A stretch of DNA of 64,000 bases, from assembly GCF_010894455.1 (NCBI RefSeq), contig NZ_JAAIXY010000023.1, positions 144,186 to 208,185 on the forward strand, written 5' to 3'. How positions within the stretch are numbered: the first letter of the stretch is position 1; each line of letters begins with the position of its first letter. The notes beneath the pieces are model-generated. The model saw nothing but the letters and a program-made list of their open reading frames with translations, had not been told where the DNA came from and made no database searches. This document shows, piece after piece, positions 56,443-64,000 of this stretch. Source of the DNA: Myxococcus eversor. Its GTDB lineage: Bacteria; Myxococcota; Myxococcia; Myxococcales; Myxococcaceae. A program made the translations under genes and the position numbers.

Positions 56443-57795
56443 ATGCGAGGCTTCCCGCCGCCGGGCTTCCCCCTCATGACTTCCCATCGCGCTCTCATCC
56501 CCGTGGCAGGAGGCATGCTCGCCCTCCTCCTCGTCTGCGCGGGGAGCCTGGCCTACTTGCAATTGCGCACGGGGCCGCTCGAGGAGCGGCTGGTGCGCGA
56601 GGTGAATGAGCTGGCGCGGGCACGGTACGCGCGGCCCTCGCACGTGCAGCCGCCGAGCCCGGGCACCTTCGCCCGCCACCTGGAGCCGCTGCTGGAAGAC
56701 GTGTTGCACCTGTACCAGGAGCGGCAGAAGTCGGGCACGGGTCCGGACTCGACGCTGGGGCAGCACTGCCGGGACGTGGCGGACGGGAAGCTGCCGACGT
56801 CGTCCTTGCCCTCGGCGTGCGGCGAGACGCTGGAGCGCGCGCGGCCCCTGCTGGAGCAGGTGCTGGCGGCGACGCACGCGGAGTTCGGCGGACTGCCGGA
56901 GCGGCTGGGGGTGCTCGCGCCCGTCACCCATGCGCGGTCCAACGGGAAGTTCGCGTTGATGTACGTGGTGAACCTGGCCGCGCTGGACACGCGGCTGAAG
57001 CTCTCCCAGGGCAGGCCGCTGGCGGCGCTGGACACGTGCCTGGACGCGCTGGCGCTGAGCCGCGAGCTGGAGCTGGGCGGGGGCATGGAGGGGCAGCTGC
57101 TCTCCGCGACGGGCCACGGCGTGCTCTACCGGCCGTGCGCGGACGCGCTGGACGCGGCGCCCACGGAGCGCAAGCCGCTGGCGATTGCCCAGTTGGTGAA
57201 GCTGGCCGAGGGCTTCGCGCCCTTCTCCATGTCGCTGCGGCACGAGTCCGCGCTGGTACAGCTGGTCTACTTCCGGGGCCTCTTGTCCGACGAGGCCCTG
57301 GCCGCGCTGCCGCCGCACAGCGAGGACTGCGTGCCGCTGGAGCTGAGGGACGAGGAGGCCATCAACGACGGCCCCCTGGGCTCGCGGCGCGCGTGGTGGA
57401 CGCTGGTGGAGGGCTTCGACGCGCTGACGGCCGCGGCGGACCTGCCCACCTCCGCGCGTCGCCGGGCCTTCGCGCTGCTGGAGGCGAGCGAGGAGGAGAA
57501 CCAGCTCGGCTCCATCCATGGACCGCACATCGCCACCTATGGCGAGTACGCGGAGCGGTTGGATGTACGAAGGCTCCAGCACGACGCGCTCATCACCCTG
57601 GCGGAGGTGGACCTGGCGCGCGCCGAGCGAGGCCACTGGCCGGAGTCCCCCCCGCACCACAAGGACTCCTCCTTCGTGCTGGAGACGCTGGGCCCGACGG
57701 AGGCCCGCATCCAGCCCTGCGCTCGCGCGCACTCGGCCCAGGGCCTGCGCGTGACGGCGGACCTCCCCTCCACCGCGCGCCGGCCGGAGCCCTGA
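56443..57795 (+). CDS. Uncharacterised membrane-anchored protein
   Basis: Protein of 450 residues with one N-terminal transmembrane helix (about 20-42) and a large, mainly helical periplasmic domain. Ala, Leu, Glu and Arg dominate, with scattered Cys residues (QHCRDVADG; PSACGETL; EDCVPLELRDEEA). A TPR-like pattern is hinted at but not clear. An alternative ATG at 56476 would give a conventional short n-region, but the first ATG has the better upstream GGG. I do not recognise the family. It follows the FAD protein by 60 bp on the same strand and may share its transcript. Confidence 0.75.
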   Translation: MRGFPPPGFPLMTSHRALIPVAGGMLALLLVCAGSLAYLQLRTGPLEERLVREVNELARARYARPSHVQPPSPGTFARHLEPLLEDVLHLYQERQKSGTGPDSTLGQHCRDVADGKLPTSSLPSACGETLERARPLLEQVLAATHAEFGGLPERLGVLAPVTHARSNGKFALMYVVNLAALDTRLKLSQGRPLAALDTCLDALALSRELELGGGMEGQLLSATGHGVLYRPCADALDAAPTERKPLAIAQLVKLAEGFAPFSMSLRHESALVQLVYFRGLLSDEALAALPPHSEDCVPLELRDEEAINDGPLGSRRAWWTLVEGFDALTAAADLPTSARRRAFALLEASEEENQLGSIHGPHIATYGEYAERLDVRRLQHDALITLAEVDLARAERGHWPESPPHHKDSSFVLETLGPTEARIQPCARAHSAQGLRVTADLPSTARRPEP

Positions 57796-57980
57796 GCGCG
57801 ACGCACGCACGCCTCCCCTCCCCTCGTGCGGACGGGCTGGTGTCGGCGGCCTGCTCGGGTGGCCTCCAGGGGCTACCTTCCTGACGGACGCACTCACCGC
57901 CTGGGAGGGGGAATGGGCCTGCCGCACGCAAGGAGTCCTGGCACGCCGCGGCGCTCCGGGCGCGATGAAGCAGGTCCACC

Positions 57981-59435
57981 ATGATGGCGCGCCGCTTCGT
58001 CGCGGACTTCGACTCCTCGGCCGCCATGTTGCGCGCGCTCGCAAGCTTCCTGCACGGCCGCGACTTCCCCGCGCTGGGCACGCACCGCCACACCCACCCC
58101 TTGTTCGAGACGCTCCTCCCGGTGGTCAACCACCTCTCGGTGCCGCTGCGCGAGGCGGCCTTTGTCCGCGGCGGACTGGCGGAGGCCCTCACGCCGCGCG
58201 CGCTGGCCCACTTCGACGCGGAGGCCCTGGCGCGCTGGGTGGTGGCTCGCTACCCGCGCCGGCGCTACCCGGCCGCCGTGGTGGGCGCCTCCAATGGCGC
58301 GCTCGTCCACCTGTGCGCGGCGCTGGGCATTCCGTGGCTGCCCCAGACGCAGCTGTTGTCCGTGCGCCATGACGGACGGGTGCCCGTGGACGAGCCCCTC
58401 AAGGATTTGGACTTCGCCAGGGAGCCCGCGCGCCGCCTGCTGGAGTCCCATCCGGACCTCCAGTTGCACCACACGCACGACGCCAACCACGACCGGCTCC
58501 TGTTGCGAGGGCTGACACACTTCCGGGTGAAGCGCCGCCGCCTGGGCGCCGCCTATGTCCGCTTCCTGGAGGACGTGCTGGAGCCCGGCGCCGCCCTCTT
58601 CGTGTCCGAGTGCGAGCTGCGCTGGCCCACGCTGCGGCAAGGCGAGCGGCACGTCTTCCAACAGGGGGCGTTGGGCGGGGCGAGCCCGGACGAGTACTAC
58701 CTGGGTGGCCCGCGCGTGGAGGCGTGGCTGCGGAGCCAGGGCTCGTCCCATCCGCGCTGGCCCACGCCGCCGCCGGACAGCGACAGCCCGGAGGCGGAGT
58801 GGGGCTTCGAGCCCGCGCTGAGCGAGGACCTCCAGCGCCTGGCGCGCAAGCGGCGTTGGCGGCTGCGTCGCATCGTCTATCCGGAGCCGGAGGCGCTCAG
58901 CCCGCTGGTGGCGGACCTGTACCGGCACTGGTATCGCGACAGGCGCATGCCGCTGGGACAGCTGCTGGTGGAGTCCTCGATTCTGCTGGAGCCCTGGTGG
59001 GCGCTGCGCACCGGCGCGGTGCCCTTCTGGATGGTGCTCAACACGCGCCCTTCCGCCCGCGCGCTGGAGCATTACCTGGACGCGTCCGAGCCCTGGGATG
59101 CGCTCTTCCTCATGCTCTGCTCCCGGGGCGTGGACTCGCTGGGCATGGCGCCGCTGCAACGTTGGCGGGAGCTGCTCTCGCGCGGGTTGGACCGGGGCGA
59201 GCTGGTGGGCGTGGACGAGCGGGAGTACCCGCGCGACTTCGCCTCCGTCGTCCGCTACCACCCCGCGCTGAAGCGGGCGCTGGCCCCGCGCCACGCCATG
59301 CCCGAGCGGATGGGCCTGGAGCGGCTGGAAGCCTTCCTGCGCCAGCACGGGGACCGCTACGCGGTGCGCTGGCACGACACCGACACGCGCCCGCGTCACT
59401 CGAGCGCGGGCGTGTCCTCGTCGTGGATGAACTGA
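57981..59435 (+). CDS. Uncharacterised cytoplasmic protein with alpha/beta features
   Basis: Protein of 484 residues without signal peptide or transmembrane helices. Around residues 95-115 the stretch AAVVGASNGALVHLCAALG resembles the nucleophile-elbow or cofactor loop of an alpha/beta protein (GxSxG-like GASNG). Later segments are rich in Arg, Trp and acidic residues (RHWYRDRRMP; CSRGVDSLGMAPLQRW). I cannot assign a family. Codon use is typical of the genome and two adjacent ATGs occur at 57981. It converges with the hydratase gene after 23 bp. The 185 bp upstream hold no other gene. Confidence 0.78.
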   Translation: MMARRFVADFDSSAAMLRALASFLHGRDFPALGTHRHTHPLFETLLPVVNHLSVPLREAAFVRGGLAEALTPRALAHFDAEALARWVVARYPRRRYPAAVVGASNGALVHLCAALGIPWLPQTQLLSVRHDGRVPVDEPLKDLDFAREPARRLLESHPDLQLHHTHDANHDRLLLRGLTHFRVKRRRLGAAYVRFLEDVLEPGAALFVSECELRWPTLRQGERHVFQQGALGGASPDEYYLGGPRVEAWLRSQGSSHPRWPTPPPDSDSPEAEWGFEPALSEDLQRLARKRRWRLRRIVYPEPEALSPLVADLYRHWYRDRRMPLGQLLVESSILLEPWWALRTGAVPFWMVLNTRPSARALEHYLDASEPWDALFLMLCSRGVDSLGMAPLQRWRELLSRGLDRGELVGVDEREYPRDFASVVRYHPALKRALAPRHAMPERMGLERLEAFLRQHGDRYAVRWHDTDTRPRHSSAGVSSSWMN

Positions 59436-59458
59436 GGCACCGGAAGCCCGGAGCCGCG

Positions 59459-60244
59459 CTACCCGGCAGACACCGCCACGGAGCCCAGGCCCTCCACGAC
59501 GAGCCGCACCTTGTCTCCAGGCTGGAGCATGTGCGCGGCCGTGGCGGCGCCCGCCAGGACGATGCTGCCGGCGGGGAGCACCTGGCCCCGCTCGGCGAGC
59601 AGCGCGCACAACTGCACCACGGACAGCACCGGGTCTCCGGAGATGGCGTCCGAGCGGGCCGACTGCACCACCGCGTCGTTCACCGACATCTTCATCTCCA
59701 GGCGCGTCAAGTCCAGCGCGCGCGGCGGGTGCTCCTCCGTCGCGAGGACGAACAGCGCGGAGGACGAGTTGTCCGCCACCACGTCCGGCAGGGAGAAGTA
59801 CTTGAAGTCGCGGTAGCGCGAGTCGAGGATTTCCATCGCGGCGAACACGGACTCGCACGCGTCCAGCGCCTCCTCGCGCGTCACCGTCCCGCTCAGCTCG
59901 CGCGCGGTGCGGAAGGCGATTTCCGGCTCGATTTTCGGGTGGATGCCCTGCCCCAGCCGGATGACGCCGTCCGCCGCCACGCACATCCGGTCCGTGAGGA
60001 CGCCGTACACCGGCGAGTCCAGGTTCATCTGCTTGCGCTTGGCCTCGGACGTCAGGCCCATCTTCAGGCCGACGACGCGCTCACCCTCGGCCAGGCGGAG
60101 CTGGATGCCCCCCTCCTGGACGGCGTAGGCCTCCGACAGCGTGAGCTGGGGCAGGTCGTTCGTGAGGGGCGGCACTTCGCGCCGCTCTCGCCGGGCGGCG
60201 TCCAGGCGTCGGGCCAGCTCCGAGGGGTCCACGGTCTGCGTCAT
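59459..60244 (-). CDS. 2-keto-4-pentenoate hydratase / oxalocrotonate decarboxylase-family enzyme
   Basis: Cytoplasmic enzyme of 261 residues in the fumarylacetoacetate-hydrolase-like group (MhpD/DmpH/DmpE). It has the family opening (LSEAYAVQEGGIQLRLAEGE), GLKMGLTS, the metal-binding E-x-E in KIEPEIAF, MEILDSRY, DVVADNSSSALF and GAATAAHMLQPGD. Members hydrate 2-hydroxypenta-2,4-dienoate or decarboxylate 4-oxalocrotonate in meta-cleavage of aromatics. ATG 60244 has GAGAGGG upstream. No other meta-cleavage gene is nearby, so it may be an orphan or have a different substrate. Confidence 0.88.
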   Translation of the reverse strand: MTQTVDPSELARRLDAARRERREVPPLTNDLPQLTLSEAYAVQEGGIQLRLAEGERVVGLKMGLTSEAKRKQMNLDSPVYGVLTDRMCVAADGVIRLGQGIHPKIEPEIAFRTARELSGTVTREEALDACESVFAAMEILDSRYRDFKYFSLPDVVADNSSSALFVLATEEHPPRALDLTRLEMKMSVNDAVVQSARSDAISGDPVLSVVQLCALLAERGQVLPAGSIVLAGAATAAHMLQPGDKVRLVVEGLGSVAVSAG

Positions 60245-60466
60245 TGCATCCCTCTCCAGGTGGGGTGTTGCGGGGGCGGCGCAGCAGAGCACGGCCGGAA
60301 GCCCCAGGCGAGGCGGCTGATGCGCAGGGCGTCCGGCTCCGGGGTATAAGCCGCGCCCACCGGAGACACGGGGCATCCGGGGACTGGAATCATCGGGTCG
60401 ACGTGCTGCATAACCCCGGTTGTGGCCCCCGGCCGGGCGGGCATCCCGAAGCAAGGACTCCACTTC

Positions 60467-61078
60467 ATGCGATATCTCTGGCTCTTCGCGGCAGTGCTTC
60501 TACCGACCACGTTGGCGTTCGCGGACGAGACGCCCGGGCGGCATACCCACGACGGCTTCTACCTGCGCGGCCAGCTGGGCATCGGCTACACGCGCGCCGA
60601 GGCAAAGGAAGTCGACCTGGCCATCAAGGGCGCCTCGGGCTCCCTCAACCTGGAGCTGGGCTACGCGATCATCAACAACTTCATCATCTACGGAAAGCTC
60701 TTCGGCACGTCGACGACGAACCCGGACATCGAGGTGGGCGACATCACGATTGAAGGTGACGAGGGCGACGACGTGGCCAGCAACTACGCCGGGATTGGCG
60801 TGGGCGTGACGTACTACTTCATGCCCGTCAACCTCTACATCTCCGGCGCGGTGGTTGCCAACCAGCTCAGCGTCACGCAGGACGGCGAGACGGAGGGAGA
60901 GACGGACTCCGGCGTGGGCCTGAACCTGGGCCTGGGCAAGGAGTGGTGGGTGAGCGACAACTGGGCGGTGGGCGTCGGCGCCGAGGTGGCGCTGGGCCGC
61001 ATCCGCAGCGACGCCAACGACGGCGACGACTGGAACGTCACCAGCTTCTCGCTGCTCTTCACCGCCACGTTCAACTGA
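60467..61078 (+). CDS. Small outer-membrane beta-barrel protein
   Basis: Protein of 203 residues with a signal peptide ending at AFA-DE. The mature part shows alternating hydrophobic strands typical of an eight-stranded OmpA/OmpW-like barrel (GFYLRGQLGIGYT; NYAGIGVGVTYYFMPVNLYIS; GVGLNLGLGKEWW) and ends in an aromatic strand (LLFTATFN) with Phe near the C-terminus for Bam insertion. The loop regions are acidic (EGDEGDDVAS). ATG 60467 is chosen for the signal peptide, with AAGGA upstream. Single gene, divergent from the hydratase. Function unknown. Confidence 0.85.
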   Translation: MRYLWLFAAVLLPTTLAFADETPGRHTHDGFYLRGQLGIGYTRAEAKEVDLAIKGASGSLNLELGYAIINNFIIYGKLFGTSTTNPDIEVGDITIEGDEGDDVASNYAGIGVGVTYYFMPVNLYISGAVVANQLSVTQDGETEGETDSGVGLNLGLGKEWWVSDNWAVGVGAEVALGRIRSDANDGDDWNVTSFSLLFTATFN

Positions 61079-61093
61079 TGGTCGGCCTCGGGT

Positions 61094-61131
61094 GGCCGTG
61101 ACGCTTCCGTTCTCACGGACGAGTCACGGCC
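61094..61131. terminator. Hairpin terminator between barrel protein and SDR genes
   Basis: Nine-bp perfect stem (GGCCGTGAC with GTCACGGCC) and a 20-nt loop that itself contains a CCGT/ACGG mini-stem, located between convergent genes. Confidence 0.6.
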
Positions 61132-61141
61132 CCCCCAGGTC

Positions 61142-61924
61142 TCAGGCCTGCTGGTTGAGCCCCGCGGCGATGGCGGTCGCGGCGGAGCGCGGGCTGAAGC
61201 GCACCATGAAGGAGGCCATGACGTTGAGGGCGCCGTGCACGGCCAGCACCTTGCCGCGCATCATCGCCTTGTAGGCGTGCTCCACCACGTCCTCGGGCTT
61301 CGCCACGCCGGAGCGCTGGAACAGGCGGCTCTTGTCATTGCCCGCGCGCTGGGCGAACTCCGTCTGCGTCGCGCCAGGGCAGGAGCAGGTCACCGTCACG
61401 CCGGTGCCCTTCAGCTCGTATGACATCCCCTCCGACAGCGACACGACGAACGCCTTCGTCGCGTAGTACGTGGACATGTAGGGCCCGGCCTGGAACGCGG
61501 CGGTGGAGGCCACGTTGAGGATGCGGCCCTGGCCGCGCTCCCGCATGGGCCTGGCGAACAGGTGCGCCAGCTTCAGGAGCGCGGTGCAGTTGACCTGCAC
61601 CATCTCCGCCTCGCGCTTCACGTCCTGGTCCAGGAAGGGGCCCGAGCTGCCGAAGCCCGCGTTGTTGACGAGGAAGTCCACCGTCAGTCCGCGCTGGGCC
61701 ACCTGCGCGAAGAGCTGCTCGGGGGCCTCCGGCTGTGCCAGGTCCGTGGGCAGCACGTGGGCCTTCACCCCGTGCTCCTTCTCCAGCGCCGCGGCGAGCT
61801 CTTCCAGCCGCGAGGCACCGCGTGCGACGAGGATGACGTCGTGCCCGTCCCGGGCAAAGCGCCGCGCGAAATGCACTCCGAGGCCAGCCGAGGCTCCGGT
61901 GATGAGGGCCACCTTGCGTGACAT
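61142..61924 (-). CDS. Short-chain dehydrogenase/reductase
   Basis: Cytoplasmic SDR of 260 residues, DltE/YqjQ-like group. The cofactor motif is TGASAGLG (about 9-16), followed by LVARGASRLEEL (Arg pair favouring NADP). NNAG lies at about 88-91, and the active site is Ser (VASTAAF) with YYATK. ATG 61924 begins the first beta strand. It converges with the barrel-protein gene. The next upstream gene on the same strand, a histidine kinase, ends 42 bp away. The substrate is not readable from sequence. Confidence 0.92.
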   Translation of the reverse strand: MSRKVALITGASAGLGVHFARRFARDGHDVILVARGASRLEELAAALEKEHGVKAHVLPTDLAQPEAPEQLFAQVAQRGLTVDFLVNNAGFGSSGPFLDQDVKREAEMVQVNCTALLKLAHLFARPMRERGQGRILNVASTAAFQAGPYMSTYYATKAFVVSLSEGMSYELKGTGVTVTCSCPGATQTEFAQRAGNDKSRLFQRSGVAKPEDVVEHAYKAMMRGKVLAVHGALNVMASFMVRFSPRSAATAIAAGLNQQA

Positions 61925-61966
61925 GTTGTTTCCTCCCAGCGCCCTTATAGCCGAGCGCCGGGCGAC

Positions 61967-63712
61967 TCACGCATTCGCGGCGGCTTCGTGACGGGGGAGC
62001 GTGACTTCGAAGCGGCTGCCCAGCTCCGGCTCGCTGCGCACCTGGATGTCGCCACCGTGGGCTTCGACAATCTGTCGGGTGATGTAGAGCCCCAGCCCCA
62101 GCCCTCCATAGTGGCGCTCGCTGACGGCGCGGCCGAAGCGCTCGAAGATGTGGGACTGGTACTCGCTGGCGATTCCGATGCCCGCGTCCTCCACGCGCAG
62201 CACCACCCGCTCCGCCTCTCCCCGGAGCGCGATGTGCACGGGATGGCCCGCGCCGTATTTCACCGCGTTGGCGAGCAGGTTCGTCAGCACCTGCTCCAGT
62301 CGGACCCGGTCCCAGTGCCCATGCACGTCGCCCCGCACGGAGACCGACACCGGACTTCCCGCCTGGCTCGCGGGGACGGCGAGCTGGTCCTTCACCGCGC
62401 GCGCCACCGCCTCCAGGTCCACGTCCTCGCGGTGCAGCACCAGCCTGCCGCTGGACAGGCGCGACACGTCCAGCAGGCCGTGGACGAGCCCCGACAGCTT
62501 GTCCACCTGGCGTTGCACGACGTCGAGCTGCGAGATGACCATCGGCGTGGGGAGGTAGGGCCGGTCCTTGCGCGTCTGCCGCCGCAGCCACTGGAGGCGG
62601 AGCTGGAGCGGGGTGAGGGGCGTCTTGAGCTCATGGCTGGCCACGGCGAGGAACTCGTCGCGCAGGCGCACGGAGCGGCGCGCCTCGCGGTACAGCCGGG
62701 CGTTGTCCACGAGGAGCGCGGCGCGGCGGGCCAGGTCCTGCGCCGTCTCCAAATCCGCCGCGTTGTAGTGGCGCGAGGGACGCACCGCGAGGAAGGTGAG
62801 CGCGCCCAGCGAGCGGCCTCGCGCTAGCAGCGGCACGGAGAGGATTTCGTGGAAGCCCACCGCGCGCATCGTCTCGTAGTGGGCGTCGCTCACCGACACG
62901 CGGCGCAGCCAGGCCTCGTTGACGTCGTCCACCAACAGGGATTCGGCGTGACGGACCACGCGGGAGGTGGGGTGCGCGCTGCCCTCTGGTCCGGTGGGAA
63001 AGCGCCGCACGCGCTCGGCGAGCGCGTCCTGACTGGGGTCGTCGTGCGCCACCGACATGCGCTGCACGGTGCCCGTCTCGTCCAGGATGTCGACGAAGCA
63101 CCAGTCCGCGAGGATGGGGACACAGAGCCGGGCCAGGGCGTCCAGCGTGGCCTTGGGGTCCAACGAGGACGAGGCCAACACCCGGCTCGCATCCGCGAGG
63201 AAGGCCGCGCGCTGCTCCGCCGACTCCGCCTCCGCGCGGGCGTGCTGCTCCTCGCGCAGGAGGCGCGCGGACTCCAGCGCCAGTCCCGCCAGCTGGGCGA
63301 GCCGATGGAGGGCCAGCTCGTCCTCACGGCTGAAGTCCCCGACCTCCCGGTCGAAGAGATAGAGCACGCCCGCGTCGGAGGGCAGCGGCACGGACAGCCG
63401 GCCCCGAGGCTCCGCGCGAGAGGCGCGACGCTCTCTCGACGTGCGGCCGGGCTCGTCGCTGGACGGCACGGTGTAGCCGCCCCAGACTTCGTAGGCGCGC
63501 GAGAGCGACGTGACGCTCGCCCCTCGCGTCTTCCCAGGAGCGGGCGAAAGGACGACGGTCGCCTGGTGGGCACGCATCAGACGGCGGGCGATCTCCACGA
63601 GCACGGCGAGCGCCTCTTCGACCGTGGCGGCCGACAGGAGCTGCCTCGAGTCCGCGTCCTCCGCCGCGCGCGCCTCTTCCAGCGACATGGGCGCGACAGG
63701 TTCCATCGGCAT
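61967..63712 (-). CDS. Double-GAF sensor histidine kinase
   Basis: Soluble kinase of 581 residues. The first GAF-like domain (about 20-150) and a second GAF domain (about 175-340: LCVPILADWCFVDILDETG; ILSVPLLARGRSLGALTFL) are followed by HisKA with phospho-acceptor His in AVASHELKTPLTP. The HATPase_c domain has N box VLTNLLANAVKYG, DAGIGI and GLGLGLYI. No receiver or transmembrane part is seen. ATG 63712 has GGGGAG upstream. The cognate regulator is not in the window. An IS3-family element lies 160 bp upstream of its start and could affect its expression. Confidence 0.92.
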   Translation of the reverse strand: MPMEPVAPMSLEEARAAEDADSRQLLSAATVEEALAVLVEIARRLMRAHQATVVLSPAPGKTRGASVTSLSRAYEVWGGYTVPSSDEPGRTSRERRASRAEPRGRLSVPLPSDAGVLYLFDREVGDFSREDELALHRLAQLAGLALESARLLREEQHARAEAESAEQRAAFLADASRVLASSSLDPKATLDALARLCVPILADWCFVDILDETGTVQRMSVAHDDPSQDALAERVRRFPTGPEGSAHPTSRVVRHAESLLVDDVNEAWLRRVSVSDAHYETMRAVGFHEILSVPLLARGRSLGALTFLAVRPSRHYNAADLETAQDLARRAALLVDNARLYREARRSVRLRDEFLAVASHELKTPLTPLQLRLQWLRRQTRKDRPYLPTPMVISQLDVVQRQVDKLSGLVHGLLDVSRLSSGRLVLHREDVDLEAVARAVKDQLAVPASQAGSPVSVSVRGDVHGHWDRVRLEQVLTNLLANAVKYGAGHPVHIALRGEAERVVLRVEDAGIGIASEYQSHIFERFGRAVSERHYGGLGLGLYITRQIVEAHGGDIQVRSEPELGSRFEVTLPRHEAAANA

Positions 63713-63873
63713 GTTCGACTCCCCTTGGGCTCAACCCAGTCTGGCTCCTCGCCCCTCCAATGCCCCAAACGTGTTCTCTACTCGCCAACTCTTCTGACGA
63801 CAGGTCACTCCATGAAGTACCTGAGTAATTAGCAGGCGACCTATCAAGCGAATGGATAGGCTCACAGCCTCCA

Positions 63874-64000
63874 TGAGCTTGCCCCGGTTCCGTGGACAGC
63901 GTGGTTATGCTGCCTGCGCAACCGGTGAGGCTGTCCGCTCATACTCCACCGGGCTTACGTAGCCCAGCGAGGAGTGGCGACGCTGACGGTTGTAGAAGAC
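63874..64000 (-). mobile_element. IS3-family insertion sequence, one end
   Basis: The terminal sequence TGAGCTTGCCCCGG (from 63874) resembles IS3-family ends of the TGA...CCCCGG kind and lies 31 bp outside the transposase stop. The rest of the element continues past the window, so the other inverted repeat and target duplication cannot be seen. Confidence 0.75.
63905..64000 (-). CDS. IS3-family transposase OrfB, C-terminal fragment (partial)
   Basis: The last 31 codons of a DDE transposase run off the window edge. The fragment reads FYNRQRRHSSLGYVSPVEYE, the hallmark C-terminus of IS3-family OrfB integrase-like proteins, and ends with a TAA at 63905-63907. The catalytic core lies outside the window, so integrity cannot be judged. 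Confidence 0.9.
   Translation of the reverse strand, partial: VFYNRQRRHSSLGYVSPVEYERTASPVAQAA

Noticed and set aside
54544..58044. Very long open frame on the minus strand (over 1100 codons)
   Set aside because: It is antisense to four good genes, rich in Arg, His, Gln and Ala, lacks any domain, and is the expected shadow of high-GC coding DNA.
57894..59984. Minus-strand open frame of about 700 codons
   Set aside because: Shadow of the 57981-59435 gene; composition is typical of antisense frames and it would overlap the hydratase gene in another frame.

Overview
The window looks like a chromosomal segment of a myxobacterium of the Myxococcaceae (Myxococcus/Corallococcus-like). The evidence is very high GC with strong G/C at third codon positions, a MYXO-CTERM-type sorting tail, three Hanks-type Ser/Thr kinases, several histidine kinases, an NtrC-type activator, ECF-sigma/CHAT/TPR proteins, NGLST-repeat lipoproteins and a SitA-like lipoprotein locus.

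Layout. 0.2-6.5 kb: an ECF sigma factor with its zinc-finger/TPR anti-sigma candidate, a newly called 58-residue gene divergent from a JmjC/cupin-8 oxygenase, and a TPR-CHAT protease-like paralogue of the anti-sigma. 6.9-11.6 kb: a secreted polysaccharide-lyase-like protein, then a marR-emrA-emrB efflux operon with a palindromic operator. 11.7-14.9 kb: small and membrane proteins, and a TPR protein paired with an M15-peptidase-like lipoprotein. 15.1-30.2 kb: a vitamin B12 salvage and uptake locus (cobT, cobS, cobC, P450, btuFDC divergent from cobQ). It runs on into an exported beta-propeller-like protein, a carbamoyltransferase, a BtuB-like TonB receptor and a Cys-rich beta-propeller lipoprotein, the last three translationally coupled. 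30.4-34.4 kb: a small secreted protein, a histidine kinase/NtrC-like pair and a glutaminyl cyclase-like lipoprotein.

34.4-36.1 kb holds two overlapping genes, both frameshifted, that look like a decayed lipoprotein toxin (nuclease-like tail) and its immunity partner. 36.1-40.4 kb: a flippase-like membrane protein, a single-domain response regulator, a structured intergenic region, an HtrA protease and two small conserved proteins. 40.6-54.3 kb is a signalling island: a 1343-residue zinc-ribbon/kinase/cyclase-like/AAA/TPR protein, an OPT transporter coupled to an FHA-PAS-HK-REC hybrid kinase, two more Ser/Thr kinases, an NGLST-repeat lipoprotein and a soluble HK. 54.2-63.7 kb: cysteine dioxygenase divergent from an FAD protein, two unrecognised proteins, a hydratase, a small outer-membrane barrel, an SDR and a double-GAF histidine kinase. 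The right edge cuts into an IS3-family element.

Four intergenic regions contain unusually long inverted repeats (30651-30696, 37892-38024, 50552-50613, 53051-53198) that no protein-coding feature explains. No rRNA, tRNA or CRISPR array was seen. All functions are read from motifs and context; no database search was possible.
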